A stretch of DNA of 6,385 bases. Source: JBBQER01 sp052148155. GTDB taxonomy: Bacteria; Actinomycetota; Acidimicrobiia; IMCC26256; PALSA-610. Location of the stretch: positions 1 through 6,385 of the forward strand of contig JBKQIY010000072.1 in the NCBI GenBank assembly GCA_052148155.1. The letters run 5' to 3'. This document shows positions 1 through 5,377 of the stretch, piece by piece. Position numbers and translations under genes: made by a program. The notes under the pieces were generated by a model, which worked only from the letters and a program-made list of their open reading frames with translations, was not told the origin of the DNA and did no database searches. How positions within the stretch are numbered: position 1 is the stretch's first letter; each line of letters begins with the position of its first letter.

Positions 1-188
1 GACATGACACTGCTCGCCGAAACTCCAAGCTCCCACGCGATCGCGGTATTCGCCGCGCCATCTCCAGCGGCAAGCAGCGCCTTGGCACGCGTGACATCAC
101 GATGCGGCGCCGTCCGCGACCTAGCCAACCTGCCGAGAATCTCGCGCTGGCCGTCGGTCATCGACAGCGGCGGGCTCGCTCGACGCAC
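1..188 (-). CDS. IS630-family transposase, N-terminal fragment (3' end outside window)
   Basis: The minus-strand frame is open from 212 to the left edge, and 62 codons are visible from a GTG at 188. The protein begins VRRASPPLSMTDGQREILGR, followed by LARSRTAPHRDVTRAKALLA and then AIAWELGVSASSVM. This is the usual IS630 opening: a short leader, a 'LTxxQRxxLxRLxRSRTAPxRxVxRAxxLLxAxxG' helical segment, then a winged-helix helix-turn-helix (IA.ELGVS...V) that binds the terminal repeats. The DDE catalytic domain would follow beyond the edge. ATG at 209 and ATG at 161 are alternative starts; GTG 188 fits the usual leader length but has no clear Shine-Dalgarno sequence. Whether the transposase is intact cannot be judged. 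The family is clear from the motif pattern, without an alignment. Confidence 0.8.
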   Translation of the reverse strand, partial: MRRASPPLSMTDGQREILGRLARSRTAPHRDVTRAKALLAAGDGAANTAIAWELGVSASSVM

Positions 189-232
189 ACCCCACCCTAC
201 CACAATCATCGGCTATTTGCGAGACACTACAC
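1..232 (-). mobile_element. IS630-family insertion sequence, right-hand part only
   Basis: Seen: an IS630-type transposase N-terminus starts about 45 bp inside this segment and reads off the left edge. The end of the element is inferred, not aligned. The interrupted hydrolase frame stays plausible down to codon TCG (236-238) and stops two codons later. A TA dinucleotide lies at 233-234, and IS630/Tc1-type elements insert at and duplicate TA. Read inward on the minus strand from that TA, the candidate terminal repeat begins GTGTAGTGTCTCGCAAATAG. The opposite end and its matching repeat lie outside the window, so the boundary could be off by a few bases (another TA is at 228-229). Confidence 0.7.
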
Positions 233-448
233 TAGCGACTCGAGCACGACCGCCAACATCTCGTTCGTCGCTGCGAACTGGGCTCGCCATCCGTCCTTGT
301 CCGTGTGGTCCAGCTCCTCGATCGTGCTCATCGCCGAAAGGTCCATGCTCAGGAACTGTTGGGCATCGGCGCTCACCGACCTCGGCACCGGGATGAACCG
401 AGTCACCTCGAAACCCGCAACGGCGCCAGCCTCGTGCCCCTCGGTCAC
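227..448 (-). pseudogene. Alpha/beta hydrolase (esterase-like), 5' stub cut by an IS630 element
   Basis: The frame encodes 73 residues from a GTG at 448 with a GGAG Shine-Dalgarno at 455-458, six bases upstream. The product contains TRFIPVPRSVSADAQQFLS and then DKDGWRAQFAATNEML. This matches the N-terminal cap of hormone-sensitive-lipase-type alpha/beta hydrolases ('IPVPxxxSPEAQxFL ... DxxxWRxxIAAxxxM'). Members are usually about 300 residues, so the HGGG oxyanion motif, the GDSAGG nucleophile and the Asp/His of the triad are all missing. The frame ends at a TAG only two codons past a TA dinucleotide, where the IS630 end appears to begin, so the rest of the gene probably lies beyond the element to the left. 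The stub starts 51 bp after the tetR stop, in the same direction, and was probably co-transcribed with it. The stub cannot be catalytic. The family call is moderate because only the cap region is visible. Confidence 0.62.
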
Positions 449-469
449 GCCGCGCTCCAGTACTCGTTT

Positions 470-482
470 GATCGATCGATCG
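470..482. repeat. Short GATC tandem repeat between tetR and the hydrolase stub
   Basis: GATCGATCGATCG, three GATC units and a trailing G, lies in the 51-bp gap between the tetR stop codon and the hydrolase GTG. Bases 470-481 form a perfect 12-bp palindrome. It might be a weak processing or binding element, but nothing else supports a role and such runs are common in GC-rich DNA. Confidence 0.35.
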
Positions 483-499
483 CTCTCGCCCGCAATTTT

Positions 500-1075
500 T
501 CAGCCCGTCACGCGGATCACGGACCGCCGGGGCAAACCGGCGAAGCTGCAAAGACTCGCGAGCAACACGGCCGGTTCCGGATGCGGGATCAAGTAGTGCG
601 AGTACGCCAGGCGCAGGAACAGCTCGGCTGCCTGCTCGCTCGACAACTCCCCGCTCCGCACGGCCGGGATCTGCTGGAACGCGTCGCCGAGGAGTCGCCC
701 CAGATAGGCACGCTGAACAGGCAGCGACCGCACGAGCCCGCGTAACGCGGCTTCCACATCGGTTCCGATCGGGTCCGGGCCCATCAACCCATCGAGGTAG
801 GTCACGAGATAGTGCAGCGCCGCGTCGAGCCGGCGCGACGGGCTGCCGTACGCCTTCAGCACTTCGCGCAGGCCAACGTCGAACTGCTCTTCTTCGTGCA
901 GGGCCAAGGCGGCCAACAGGTCTTCTTTGGAGGAGAACCACCGGTACAGCGTGGGTCGGGAAACCCCCGCTGACGCTGCGATCGCCGACAGCGTCAGCTT
1001 GCCCGGCCCGCGCTCGACGATGGCACGCCTGGTCGCGGCGAGGATCGCCGCCCGGCTCGTCGAGCTGTCACCCAT
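500..1075 (-). CDS. TetR/AcrR-family transcriptional repressor
   Basis: Complete protein of 191 residues, a normal length for the family, starting at ATG 1075. The N-terminal DNA-binding domain is textbook TetR: RAAILAATRRAIVERGPGKL (about residues 8-27) leads into LSAIAASAGVSRPTLYRWF (29-47) and SSKEDLLAAL (48-57). The helix-turn-helix is IAASAGVSRPTLYRWF. Residues 60-191 are helical and poorly conserved, as expected of a ligand-binding and dimerisation domain whose ligand cannot be named. The gene precedes a hydrolase stub in the same direction with a 51-bp gap, so its ancestral role was probably control of that esterase and itself. The start has only a weak purine-rich stretch upstream. 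A TGTAAT hexamer at 1085-1090 (minus strand) sits where a -10 box would give an almost leaderless transcript. Two copies of an inverted repeat overlap this region, which suggests autoregulation. Confidence 0.92.
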   Translation of the reverse strand: MGDSSTSRAAILAATRRAIVERGPGKLTLSAIAASAGVSRPTLYRWFSSKEDLLAALALHEEEQFDVGLREVLKAYGSPSRRLDAALHYLVTYLDGLMGPDPIGTDVEAALRGLVRSLPVQRAYLGRLLGDAFQQIPAVRSGELSSEQAAELFLRLAYSHYLIPHPEPAVLLASLCSFAGLPRRSVIRVTG

Positions 1076-1085
1076 CGCCCGACGA

Positions 1086-1109
1086 TTACATACTGGGTGC
1101 TACTTGTAA
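1086..1109. promoter_or_regulatory. Candidate TetR operator, copy 1 (TTACA-N14-TGTAA)
   Basis: Perfect 5-bp inverted arms TTACA (1086-1090) and TGTAA (1105-1109), placed 11 bp upstream of the tetR start codon. The arms sit inside longer stretches, GATTACA and CTTGTAAAG, shared with copy 2. On the minus strand the proximal arm reads TGTAAT, one mismatch from the -10 consensus, so a bound repressor would cover the promoter. Binding by the adjacent TetR protein is inferred from position and symmetry only. Confidence 0.5.
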
Positions 1110-1118
1110 AGACAATGA

Positions 1119-1142
1119 TTACAGAGCAAACGATGCTTGTAA
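1119..1142. promoter_or_regulatory. Candidate TetR operator, copy 2 (TTACA-N14-TGTAA)
   Basis: The same inverted arms (1119-1123 and 1138-1142), exactly 33 bp from copy 1 and with the same flanks: GATTACA at 1117-1123 and CTTGTAAAG at 1136-1144. The 14-base spacers differ between the copies while the arms and flanks are identical, which is what selection on a protein-binding site would leave. A 33-bp spacing is close to three helical turns, so two dimers could bind on about the same face of the DNA. Confidence 0.5.
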
Positions 1143-1243
1143 AGGTTGGAATCCTTGGGCTCGCTCGTCTTCACCGCCGAGATCTCACGGGCGCGCCAAG
1201 GCGTGACCTACGGATCGCCAGTCGTTCGAGGAGAGGGCTACGC
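1143..1243 (+). other. Non-coding stretch between operators and the binding-protein remnant
   Basis: The plus-strand frame through here is open, but it gives an Arg-rich product (LARLHRRDLTGAPRRDLRIA) with no signal peptide or family pattern. The frame starting at TTG 1146 is equally featureless. The last ten bases before the spacer, GAGGAGAGGG at 1228-1237, form a strong Shine-Dalgarno-like site six bases before ATG 1244. I read the rest as intergenic or as scar left by loss of the 5' part of the downstream gene. Confidence 0.4.
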
Positions 1244-2346
1244 ATGGAGAAGGCTCCCGGTCACGAACATTCCGGTCGAGCGAGGCGCGCGCCGACCGGA
1301 GCCTGGCAGTTCTCGCCACTCGGCACGGCCGCGATCGGTTCGGTGTGCACATCGTTCACCCAGGACGACAACGTGTTCGCGGTCGTCGGGACGTTCGTCG
1401 ACTTCTCCGGCGCCGCGCAGACCTGTGTCGCAAACCAAGCGCGCCGGGTACTGATCACGTACAACCTCACGCAGGCGATCATCAACAAGTCGCCCGGCGG
1501 GCTCATCATCACCGCAGGAGATATTCCCGAACGGTCCGCGTCGATCCTCATCCACCTGTTGCAAATGGAGCAGGCGCTGAAGGACCGGACGGTCGCGGTG
1601 ATCGGCGACACGACCGCGGCGACCGTCGCCAACGACACGATCGTGCCCGACTTGAAGAAGAGCGGCGTGCATCTCGGCCATACCGCCGTCTTGGACATCT
1701 CGACCACGGGTGACACCACCGCCGCACTAGCCCAGCTCACGAGCTTCGTGGAGAAATGGAAGATCGAACACGTCGACACCGTGTTCCTCTCCGGCGACCT
1801 GGCATCGTCGAAGCAGATCGTCGTGCGGTTGAAGAAGGCTTTGCCGAATTTGGTGCTCGTGGCCGACACCACGGACACGCTCGTTTCCGCTCAACAACTC
1901 GAACAAGCCGGGATCAAGCCCAATCCCTACGAGGGCTTGCTGACCGCCGGTGGTCTGTCATCCAAGGAGTACAACGACAGCGCAAACTAGAAGTACTGCG
2001 CGACATCTACCAGGCCGCAACCGGCACAACCGCTCCCGACACCGAGCACACCCTCAAGCTGCCGAACGGCAAGATCAACGGCATCATCAACAACGCACGC
2101 CAGACGCTCACTATGTTCCACGACATCAGCGAACGTGTCGGTCAGTATCTCAACGCTCCCAACTGGATCGACACCGTCAACAACTTCGGACCAATCGAGA
2201 ACCGCGGATCGGGCCCGTACTCATCGTTGCACGCCGGCAAGTACGCAGCCGACGACACCTGGCGACTTCAGGAGTACGACTCGTCACTCGGAAACACCAG
2301 CCTGTGGAAAGCAGTCACACCCCTGCAAGACATCACCGGCAATTGA
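1244..2346 (+). pseudogene. Periplasmic substrate-binding protein of a branched-chain amino-acid-type ABC transporter, decayed
   Basis: Recognisable type I periplasmic-binding sequence starts near 1300 (WQFSPLGTAAIGSVCTSFTQ) and continues through QDDNVFAVVGTF, LKDRTVAVIGDTT and KPNPYEGLLTAGGLSS up to 1987. Related proteins continue with a Trp then a KYCRDIY-like segment. Here the Trp position is TAG (1988-1990), AAG TAC TGC follows, and the next codon has lost one C at 1999/2000. The sequence then resumes in another frame: RDIYQAATGTTAPD, NGKINGIINNARQTLTMFHD, PYSSLHAGKYAADDTWRL, and a stop at 2344-2346. The gene thus has a nonsense change plus a 1-bp deletion. It also lacks a lipoprotein signal and roughly the first 90-110 residues (family about 440). 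ATG 1244 has a strong Shine-Dalgarno, but residues 1-18 (MEKAPGHEHSGRARRAPT) resemble nothing in the family. No permease or ATPase genes lie nearby, so this is an orphan remnant. The lesion model depends on remembered family patterns, not on an alignment. Confidence 0.8.
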
Positions 2347-2583
2347 AGCTACCCACCGTGAGGCGACCGCGATTGCTCGCCGGAGAACGGCGCCTGACCC
2401 TCGCCGATCACGGCATCACCATGAGCCCGGGGAGTCGCCGAGTTCGACACCCGGCCTCGAGCAATAGCCTCGGCGCCGAGCGCGACGAGGCGAATGTTGG
2501 GGCGGTCCCGCGAGCATTTGGTCGCGCGACCGTGCACGTGCAGATCCGGCCCTTGCTGGGAGCGGCCGCTACTTTTGGCGGTG
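2347..2583. other. Intergenic region upstream of the LigD-type polymerase gene
   Basis: No convincing coding frame: products on both strands are Arg/Ser-rich shadows. It holds a small hairpin CGCCG-GAGAA-CGGCG (2378-2392) some 30 bp after the binding-protein stop, with no T-run. A 12-bp perfect palindrome CTCGGCGCCGAG lies at 2469-2480, and two more palindromes at 2520-2542 have a separate entry. TACTTT at 2570-2575 could act as a -10 box for a nearly leaderless transcript of the next gene, but no good -35 is visible at the right distance. Confidence 0.4.
2520..2542. promoter_or_regulatory. Two adjacent perfect palindromes, possible operator
   Basis: GGTCGCGCGACC (2520-2531) is followed after one base by TGCACGTGCA (2533-2542). 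Both are perfectly self-complementary, and they lie 42-64 bp before the polymerase start codon, a usual operator position. GC-rich DNA produces short palindromes by chance, so the functional reading is weak. Confidence 0.25.
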
Positions 2584-3546
2584 ATGAGCGGCAAGAGCGC
2601 TGACGAATCGCGCGCTGGGGTTCGCTTGACGAACCTCGACCAACAGCTGTTCGACGGTGCCGACGCAACCAAGCGCGACCTCGTCGAGTACCTGGATACC
2701 GTGCATGATGGGATCATCTCGGCTCTCGAGGATCGACCGCTTTCGGTGATCCGCGTTCACCGTGGGCAAGAGGCGTTCATGCAGAAGAACGTCCCCAAGT
2801 ACACGCCGTCATTCGTGCGCACGGTTGACATTTGGGCCGAAGCGTCGCAAAGGAACGTCTCGTACGCCCTCTGCAACGATCTCCCGACGCTCATCTGGTT
2901 CGCGAATCAGCGGGCCATCGAGTACCACCCTTCGCTCGCACGAATCGAGCATCCCGATCACGCGACGCATCTCGTCCTCGACCTCGACCCACCCGAAGGG
3001 GGCGCGTTCACTTCGGTGGTTCGCGTCGCGCGACTTGTCCGCGAAGCGCTCGGGAGCGTCCGCCTCGAAGGCGCGATCAAGACCAGCGGTGCGAAAGGCC
3101 TGCACATCTTCGTACCGGTCGACGGACGAGCCTCGATGGAGGATGCAGCGGCCGCGACGCGAGCGATCGCGGCGCGTGTCGAGAAGTCGGACCCTGCGAT
3201 CGCAACGACGGCCTTCATGAAGGAGGACCGTGGCGGGAAAGTGTTCGTCGACGCAACGCGCGTCAGCGGCGCGACGGTCATCGCCGCGTACAGCCCGAGA
3301 GTGCAGCCGGGCGTTCCCGTCTCGTTTCCGTTGAGCTGGGACAACCTCGATGACGTCGCGCCTGCCGACTTCACCGTGCACAACGCGGCCGACAAACTCG
3401 ACGGGCACGATCCGTGGTCCGAACAGATGCCCGAGCCGCAAACGCTGCCGCCCGAGCTCCTCGAGGAGGGCCATCAGATCCCGATTCCGCGCGTAGAAGC
3501 GATGCACGAAGGCAAACGCCGCGCCCGCGCCCGCCGCAACACCTGA
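2584..3546 (+). CDS. Standalone LigD-type DNA polymerase/primase (AEP superfamily)
   Basis: 320 residues forming a full polymerase domain like that of bacterial ligase D, without ligase or nuclease domains. Family members extend or fill DNA ends with a preference for ribonucleotides, in end-joining or gap repair. N-terminal LTNLDQQLFD (15-24) and ATKRDLVEYL are followed by FMQKNVPKYTPSFVRT (65-80), the conserved 'QKNxPK' stretch. LVLDLDPPEG (130-139) supplies metal ligands D133 and D135. KTSGAKGLHIFVPV (166-179) is the 'SGxKGxH' nucleotide-binding motif with S168, K171 and H174. FVDATR gives the third Asp, D223, and AAYSPR follows. All key residues are present, so the enzyme is probably active. 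The tail is strongly basic (KRRARARR, 311-318). ATG 2584 is chosen because homology begins soon after; GTG 2581 is possible and there is no clear Shine-Dalgarno. No ku or ATP-dependent ligase gene is in the window. Mycobacteria carry comparable standalone polymerases besides LigD, so orphan status is not itself unusual. Confidence 0.93.
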   Translation: MSGKSADESRAGVRLTNLDQQLFDGADATKRDLVEYLDTVHDGIISALEDRPLSVIRVHRGQEAFMQKNVPKYTPSFVRTVDIWAEASQRNVSYALCNDLPTLIWFANQRAIEYHPSLARIEHPDHATHLVLDLDPPEGGAFTSVVRVARLVREALGSVRLEGAIKTSGAKGLHIFVPVDGRASMEDAAAATRAIAARVEKSDPAIATTAFMKEDRGGKVFVDATRVSGATVIAAYSPRVQPGVPVSFPLSWDNLDDVAPADFTVHNAADKLDGHDPWSEQMPEPQTLPPELLEEGHQIPIPRVEAMHEGKRRARARRNT

Positions 3547-3609
3547 CCAGAGAACTCGACCAGCCAGCACGTCTCGGGATCGAAGTGCGCCGCACGACAT
3601 TATGGGTCC

Positions 3610-3638
3610 CGGTGCGGACCGACGCGTGCGCCGCACCG
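3610..3638 (+). terminator. Possible terminator hairpin after the LigD-type polymerase
   Basis: An 8-bp perfect stem, CGGTGCGG (3610-3617) with CCGCACCG (3631-3638), and a 13-base loop, lying 64 bp past the polymerase stop. The nearest T-run (TTTT, 3661-3664) is over 20 bases further on, after a second, smaller hairpin (3655-3672). It is therefore not a classical intrinsic terminator, although actinobacterial terminators often lack a U-tract. Confidence 0.3.
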
Positions 3639-3926
3639 CGCGGCTGGACGATTAGCTGGCTTTTCGACCAGCCACCCACACAACAGCAGCGGTCCATCTA
3701 TGCCCGAATGGCCGAATGCCACAGCGCATCAGGTCGAAACAACGCTCAACCGCCAATGCCACACCTCAACCCGTCACCGTCGCTCGCGCTTCGCCGCGCC
3801 CGCGGACGACAACCGCCCGCAATGATGGAGAGATAACGCGTCACGGTCCCGGCGTACCGGGGCACCTTCGGCGCGTTCTGGGGCTCGCATTCGGGGATAG
3901 TGGACAACCGGGCTGGATCGGCGGCA

Positions 3927-3944
3927 GGGTCGGTTGGTCGACCC
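3927..3944 (-). terminator. Possible terminator hairpin after the lipoprotein hydrolase
   Basis: A perfect 6-bp stem GGGTCG/CGACCC with a 6-base loop, starting 35 bp past the hydrolase stop on the minus strand. No T-run follows on that strand, so the call rests only on position and symmetry. Confidence 0.28.
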
Positions 3945-3978
3945 TTCTCCCGCGGCTCGCGTTGCGCGTTGTTGAATG

Positions 3979-5181
3979 TCAGGGTTGGTGTTGGTAGGTG
4001 ATTGGGATGCCGGGGAATGCTTTGGTGATGCCGTCACCGAGTCCGACGGGTTGGGGGTCGATACCGAATACGTTGCGGAGTTCGGCGACGGTGAAGTGCT
4101 GGACGACGGCCCAGAACGCGGGCGGGTCGAGATCGGTGCTGGTGCAGCCGTTGGTGGCAAGTTTCGCGAGGTTCGCGGCGACGAAGTGGTGTTGGAGGGC
4201 GAACTCGACGAGTCCGCCGCCACCGCGGATGACGGTACAGGTGTCGGTGAAGGTGTCATGGCCGGCTCTGGTCCCGCCGATCTCCACGAACCGTTTCGGG
4301 GCCGGGAAACTCGCGTACGTTTTCGCGAGAGCGGTCGGGGTGAGCGCGACGTCACCGCCGGCGCCGATGATCATGGTGGGTTTATCGACGGGTGGTCCCG
4401 ACGGCGGGACTGGTGCCCAACCGATCGCGACTTTCACGCGGGGGTCGCTGAGCACATCGAATGCGGTTCCACCACCGAGCGAGTGACCGACCGCACCGAC
4501 CCGGCTGGGGTCCACCACGCCGTACAGGACGGACCCGGGCCGACGGCTTTCGCTCGTCACCAAGTCCAGACCGGCCAACATCAGGCGGCGGTCCAAGACC
4601 GCCAACTTCCGCTGCTGGGCCGGTGACGGTTGGCCGGTTGGTTTTCCGGCCGACTCGACCTGGGCGACGATGCCGTGTTCGAGGTAATCGACGGACACGA
4701 CTACGAATCCCCATGACGCGATCCCCACACATAACGCCGAGTTGACCAGCCGGTAGCCGCCCGCACCGTGGCTGAACAACACCACCGGGAACGGCCCCTT
4801 CCCGTTCGCGCGAGCCCCGGCGTAGGCGTCCATCGTCACGACCGTGTTGTACTTCGGTGGGACCAACGCCTTGTACTTCGCTGGCAGTGGGGTCGTCTGT
4901 TCGTACGTCGCTTTCGGTTTTCCGACCACCGCGGCTGCGTCGGCCGGATACCAGACCGCGACGTCTCGGTCCGGGAGATGCAACGTCGTATAGCCGACCT
5001 TGAACGGTCCCGGCTTCGCATACACGCCCACATCCGCCTGCGCGGACACGCCCGTCGTCGAAGTCGTCGACGACGACGTCGCATGACTCGACCCCGAACT
5101 ACATGCCGAACCCAACAGCCCGACCGCGACCACACACACGCAGATCCGCCTCATCCAAACGAGTCTGCCAGCCCCGAACAT
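3979..5181 (-). CDS. Secreted alpha/beta-hydrolase lipoprotein (PAF-acetylhydrolase/polyester-hydrolase-like)
   Basis: 400 residues from ATG 5181, chosen because GGGAGGA (5188-5194) lies six bases upstream; the frame extends to 5271 without a comparable site, and ATG 5154 has none. Residues 10-27 form a signal peptide: MRR, a hydrophobic core VCVVAVGLL, then the lipobox LGSAC with C27 as the lipidated Cys. A Ser/Thr-rich tether follows (28-45), so the enzyme should sit on the outer face of the membrane. The fold shows VVLFSHGAGGYR (oxyanion-hole turn, 133-144), WGFVVVSVDYLEHG (157-170) and GHSLGG (232-237) with nucleophile S234. GAGGDVALTP (273-282) has a probable acid D277, and RAGHDTFTD (305-313) a probable H308. 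This pattern is seen in the dienelactone-hydrolase, PAF-acetylhydrolase II and cutinase/PETase-like group, so ester hydrolysis is likely but the substrate is unknown. It lies 196 bp downstream of the transporter-TetR fusion in the same direction and probably has its own promoter. Confidence 0.9.
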   Translation of the reverse strand: MFGAGRLVWMRRICVCVVAVGLLGSACSSGSSHATSSSTTSTTGVSAQADVGVYAKPGPFKVGYTTLHLPDRDVAVWYPADAAAVVGKPKATYEQTTPLPAKYKALVPPKYNTVVTMDAYAGARANGKGPFPVVLFSHGAGGYRLVNSALCVGIASWGFVVVSVDYLEHGIVAQVESAGKPTGQPSPAQQRKLAVLDRRLMLAGLDLVTSESRRPGSVLYGVVDPSRVGAVGHSLGGGTAFDVLSDPRVKVAIGWAPVPPSGPPVDKPTMIIGAGGDVALTPTALAKTYASFPAPKRFVEIGGTRAGHDTFTDTCTVIRGGGGLVEFALQHHFVAANLAKLATNGCTSTDLDPPAFWAVVQHFTVAELRNVFGIDPQPVGLGDGITKAFPGIPITYQHQP

Positions 5182-5377
5182 CGCCCGTCCTCCCACAATC
5201 GCCACCGCCCGTCCACGCCCCACCGCGAACGCCTCGGTATCAAGCGATCGGGAACACCCATGGTGCGACATATTGGGCGTGTCATGGGGCGTCAGTCGCG
5301 CCGTTGATCGGGTGGTCTGAGCTGGTGGTTGTCCGCTGCCGGGCGTGAAATCTGGGCGGCGGCACTATCTCTAGCGC
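5182..5377 (-). promoter_or_regulatory. Leader region of the lipoprotein hydrolase
   Basis: 196 bp between the transporter-TetR fusion and the hydrolase. Proximal to the hydrolase is its Shine-Dalgarno, GGGAGGA on the minus strand at 5188-5194. No confident -35/-10 pair is visible. A hairpin-capable pair CCGCTGCC (5333-5340) and GGCGGCGG (5355-5362), with one G-U wobble, begins 16 bp after the fusion gene's stop and may end its transcript, though no U-tract follows. Confidence 0.4.
5257..5288. promoter_or_regulatory. Inverted repeat CCCATG-N20-CATGGG upstream of the hydrolase
   Basis: Perfect 6-bp arms at 5257-5262 and 5283-5288, with GACA (5267-5270) and TGTC (5280-5283) as further, slightly offset complementary bases inside. 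It lies about 75-105 bp before the hydrolase ATG, a position that suits an operator. The TetR domain fused to the transporter encoded immediately upstream is a possible binder, but this is inference from position only. Confidence 0.25.

Larger units (their letters stand above)
3547..3978. other. Gene-free stretch between convergent genes
   Basis: About 430 bp between the polymerase stop and the stop of the opposing lipoprotein hydrolase. Open frames exist on both strands, but their products are Arg/Pro/Ser-rich and match no family pattern I know. What is visible is several hairpins: 3610-3638, 3655-3672 (GCTGG...CCAGC), 3848-3861 (CCCGG-CGTA-CCGGG) and 3927-3944. Convergent genes need transcription termination here. 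I see no promoter, repeat array or gene remnant. Confidence 0.5.

Noticed and set aside
4..396. A 130-residue plus-strand frame at the left edge
   Set aside because: Its Ser/Pro/Arg-rich product matches nothing and it is antisense to the transposase N-terminus and the hydrolase stub.
446..502. The tetR stop codon is in the same frame as the hydrolase, with no stop between them, suggesting a read-through fusion
   Set aside because: The hydrolase has its own GGAG site six bases before GTG 448, and the TetR product has a normal length, so two separate genes explain the layout.
213..941. A 242-residue minus-strand frame overlapping tetR and the hydrolase stub
   Set aside because: It is Arg-rich, matches no family and overlaps the convincing TetR and hydrolase frames in another register.
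1086..1142. Considered as a tandem promoter, with TTTACA as -35 and TGTAAT as -10 on the minus strand
   Set aside because: The spacer between the two hexamers is only 14 bases in both copies, too short for a typical promoter; the inverted symmetry fits an operator better, though TGTAAT alone may still act as a -10.
2809..3636. A 275-residue minus-strand frame across the polymerase gene
   Set aside because: It lies antisense to a protein with all LigD-polymerase catalytic motifs; its product is Arg/Asp-rich without recognisable motifs.
3976..4626. A 216-residue plus-strand open frame and other long frames opposite the lipoprotein hydrolase
   Set aside because: The minus-strand protein here has a signal peptide and a full catalytic pattern; the opposite frames give Gly/Arg/Asp-rich sequence with no family pattern and are GC-rich shadows.
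5042..5098. A low-complexity stretch rich in GTCGTCGACGACGAC, considered as a repeat element
   Set aside because: It encodes the Ser/Thr-rich tether just after the lipobox of the minus-strand lipoprotein, so codon bias explains the repetition.
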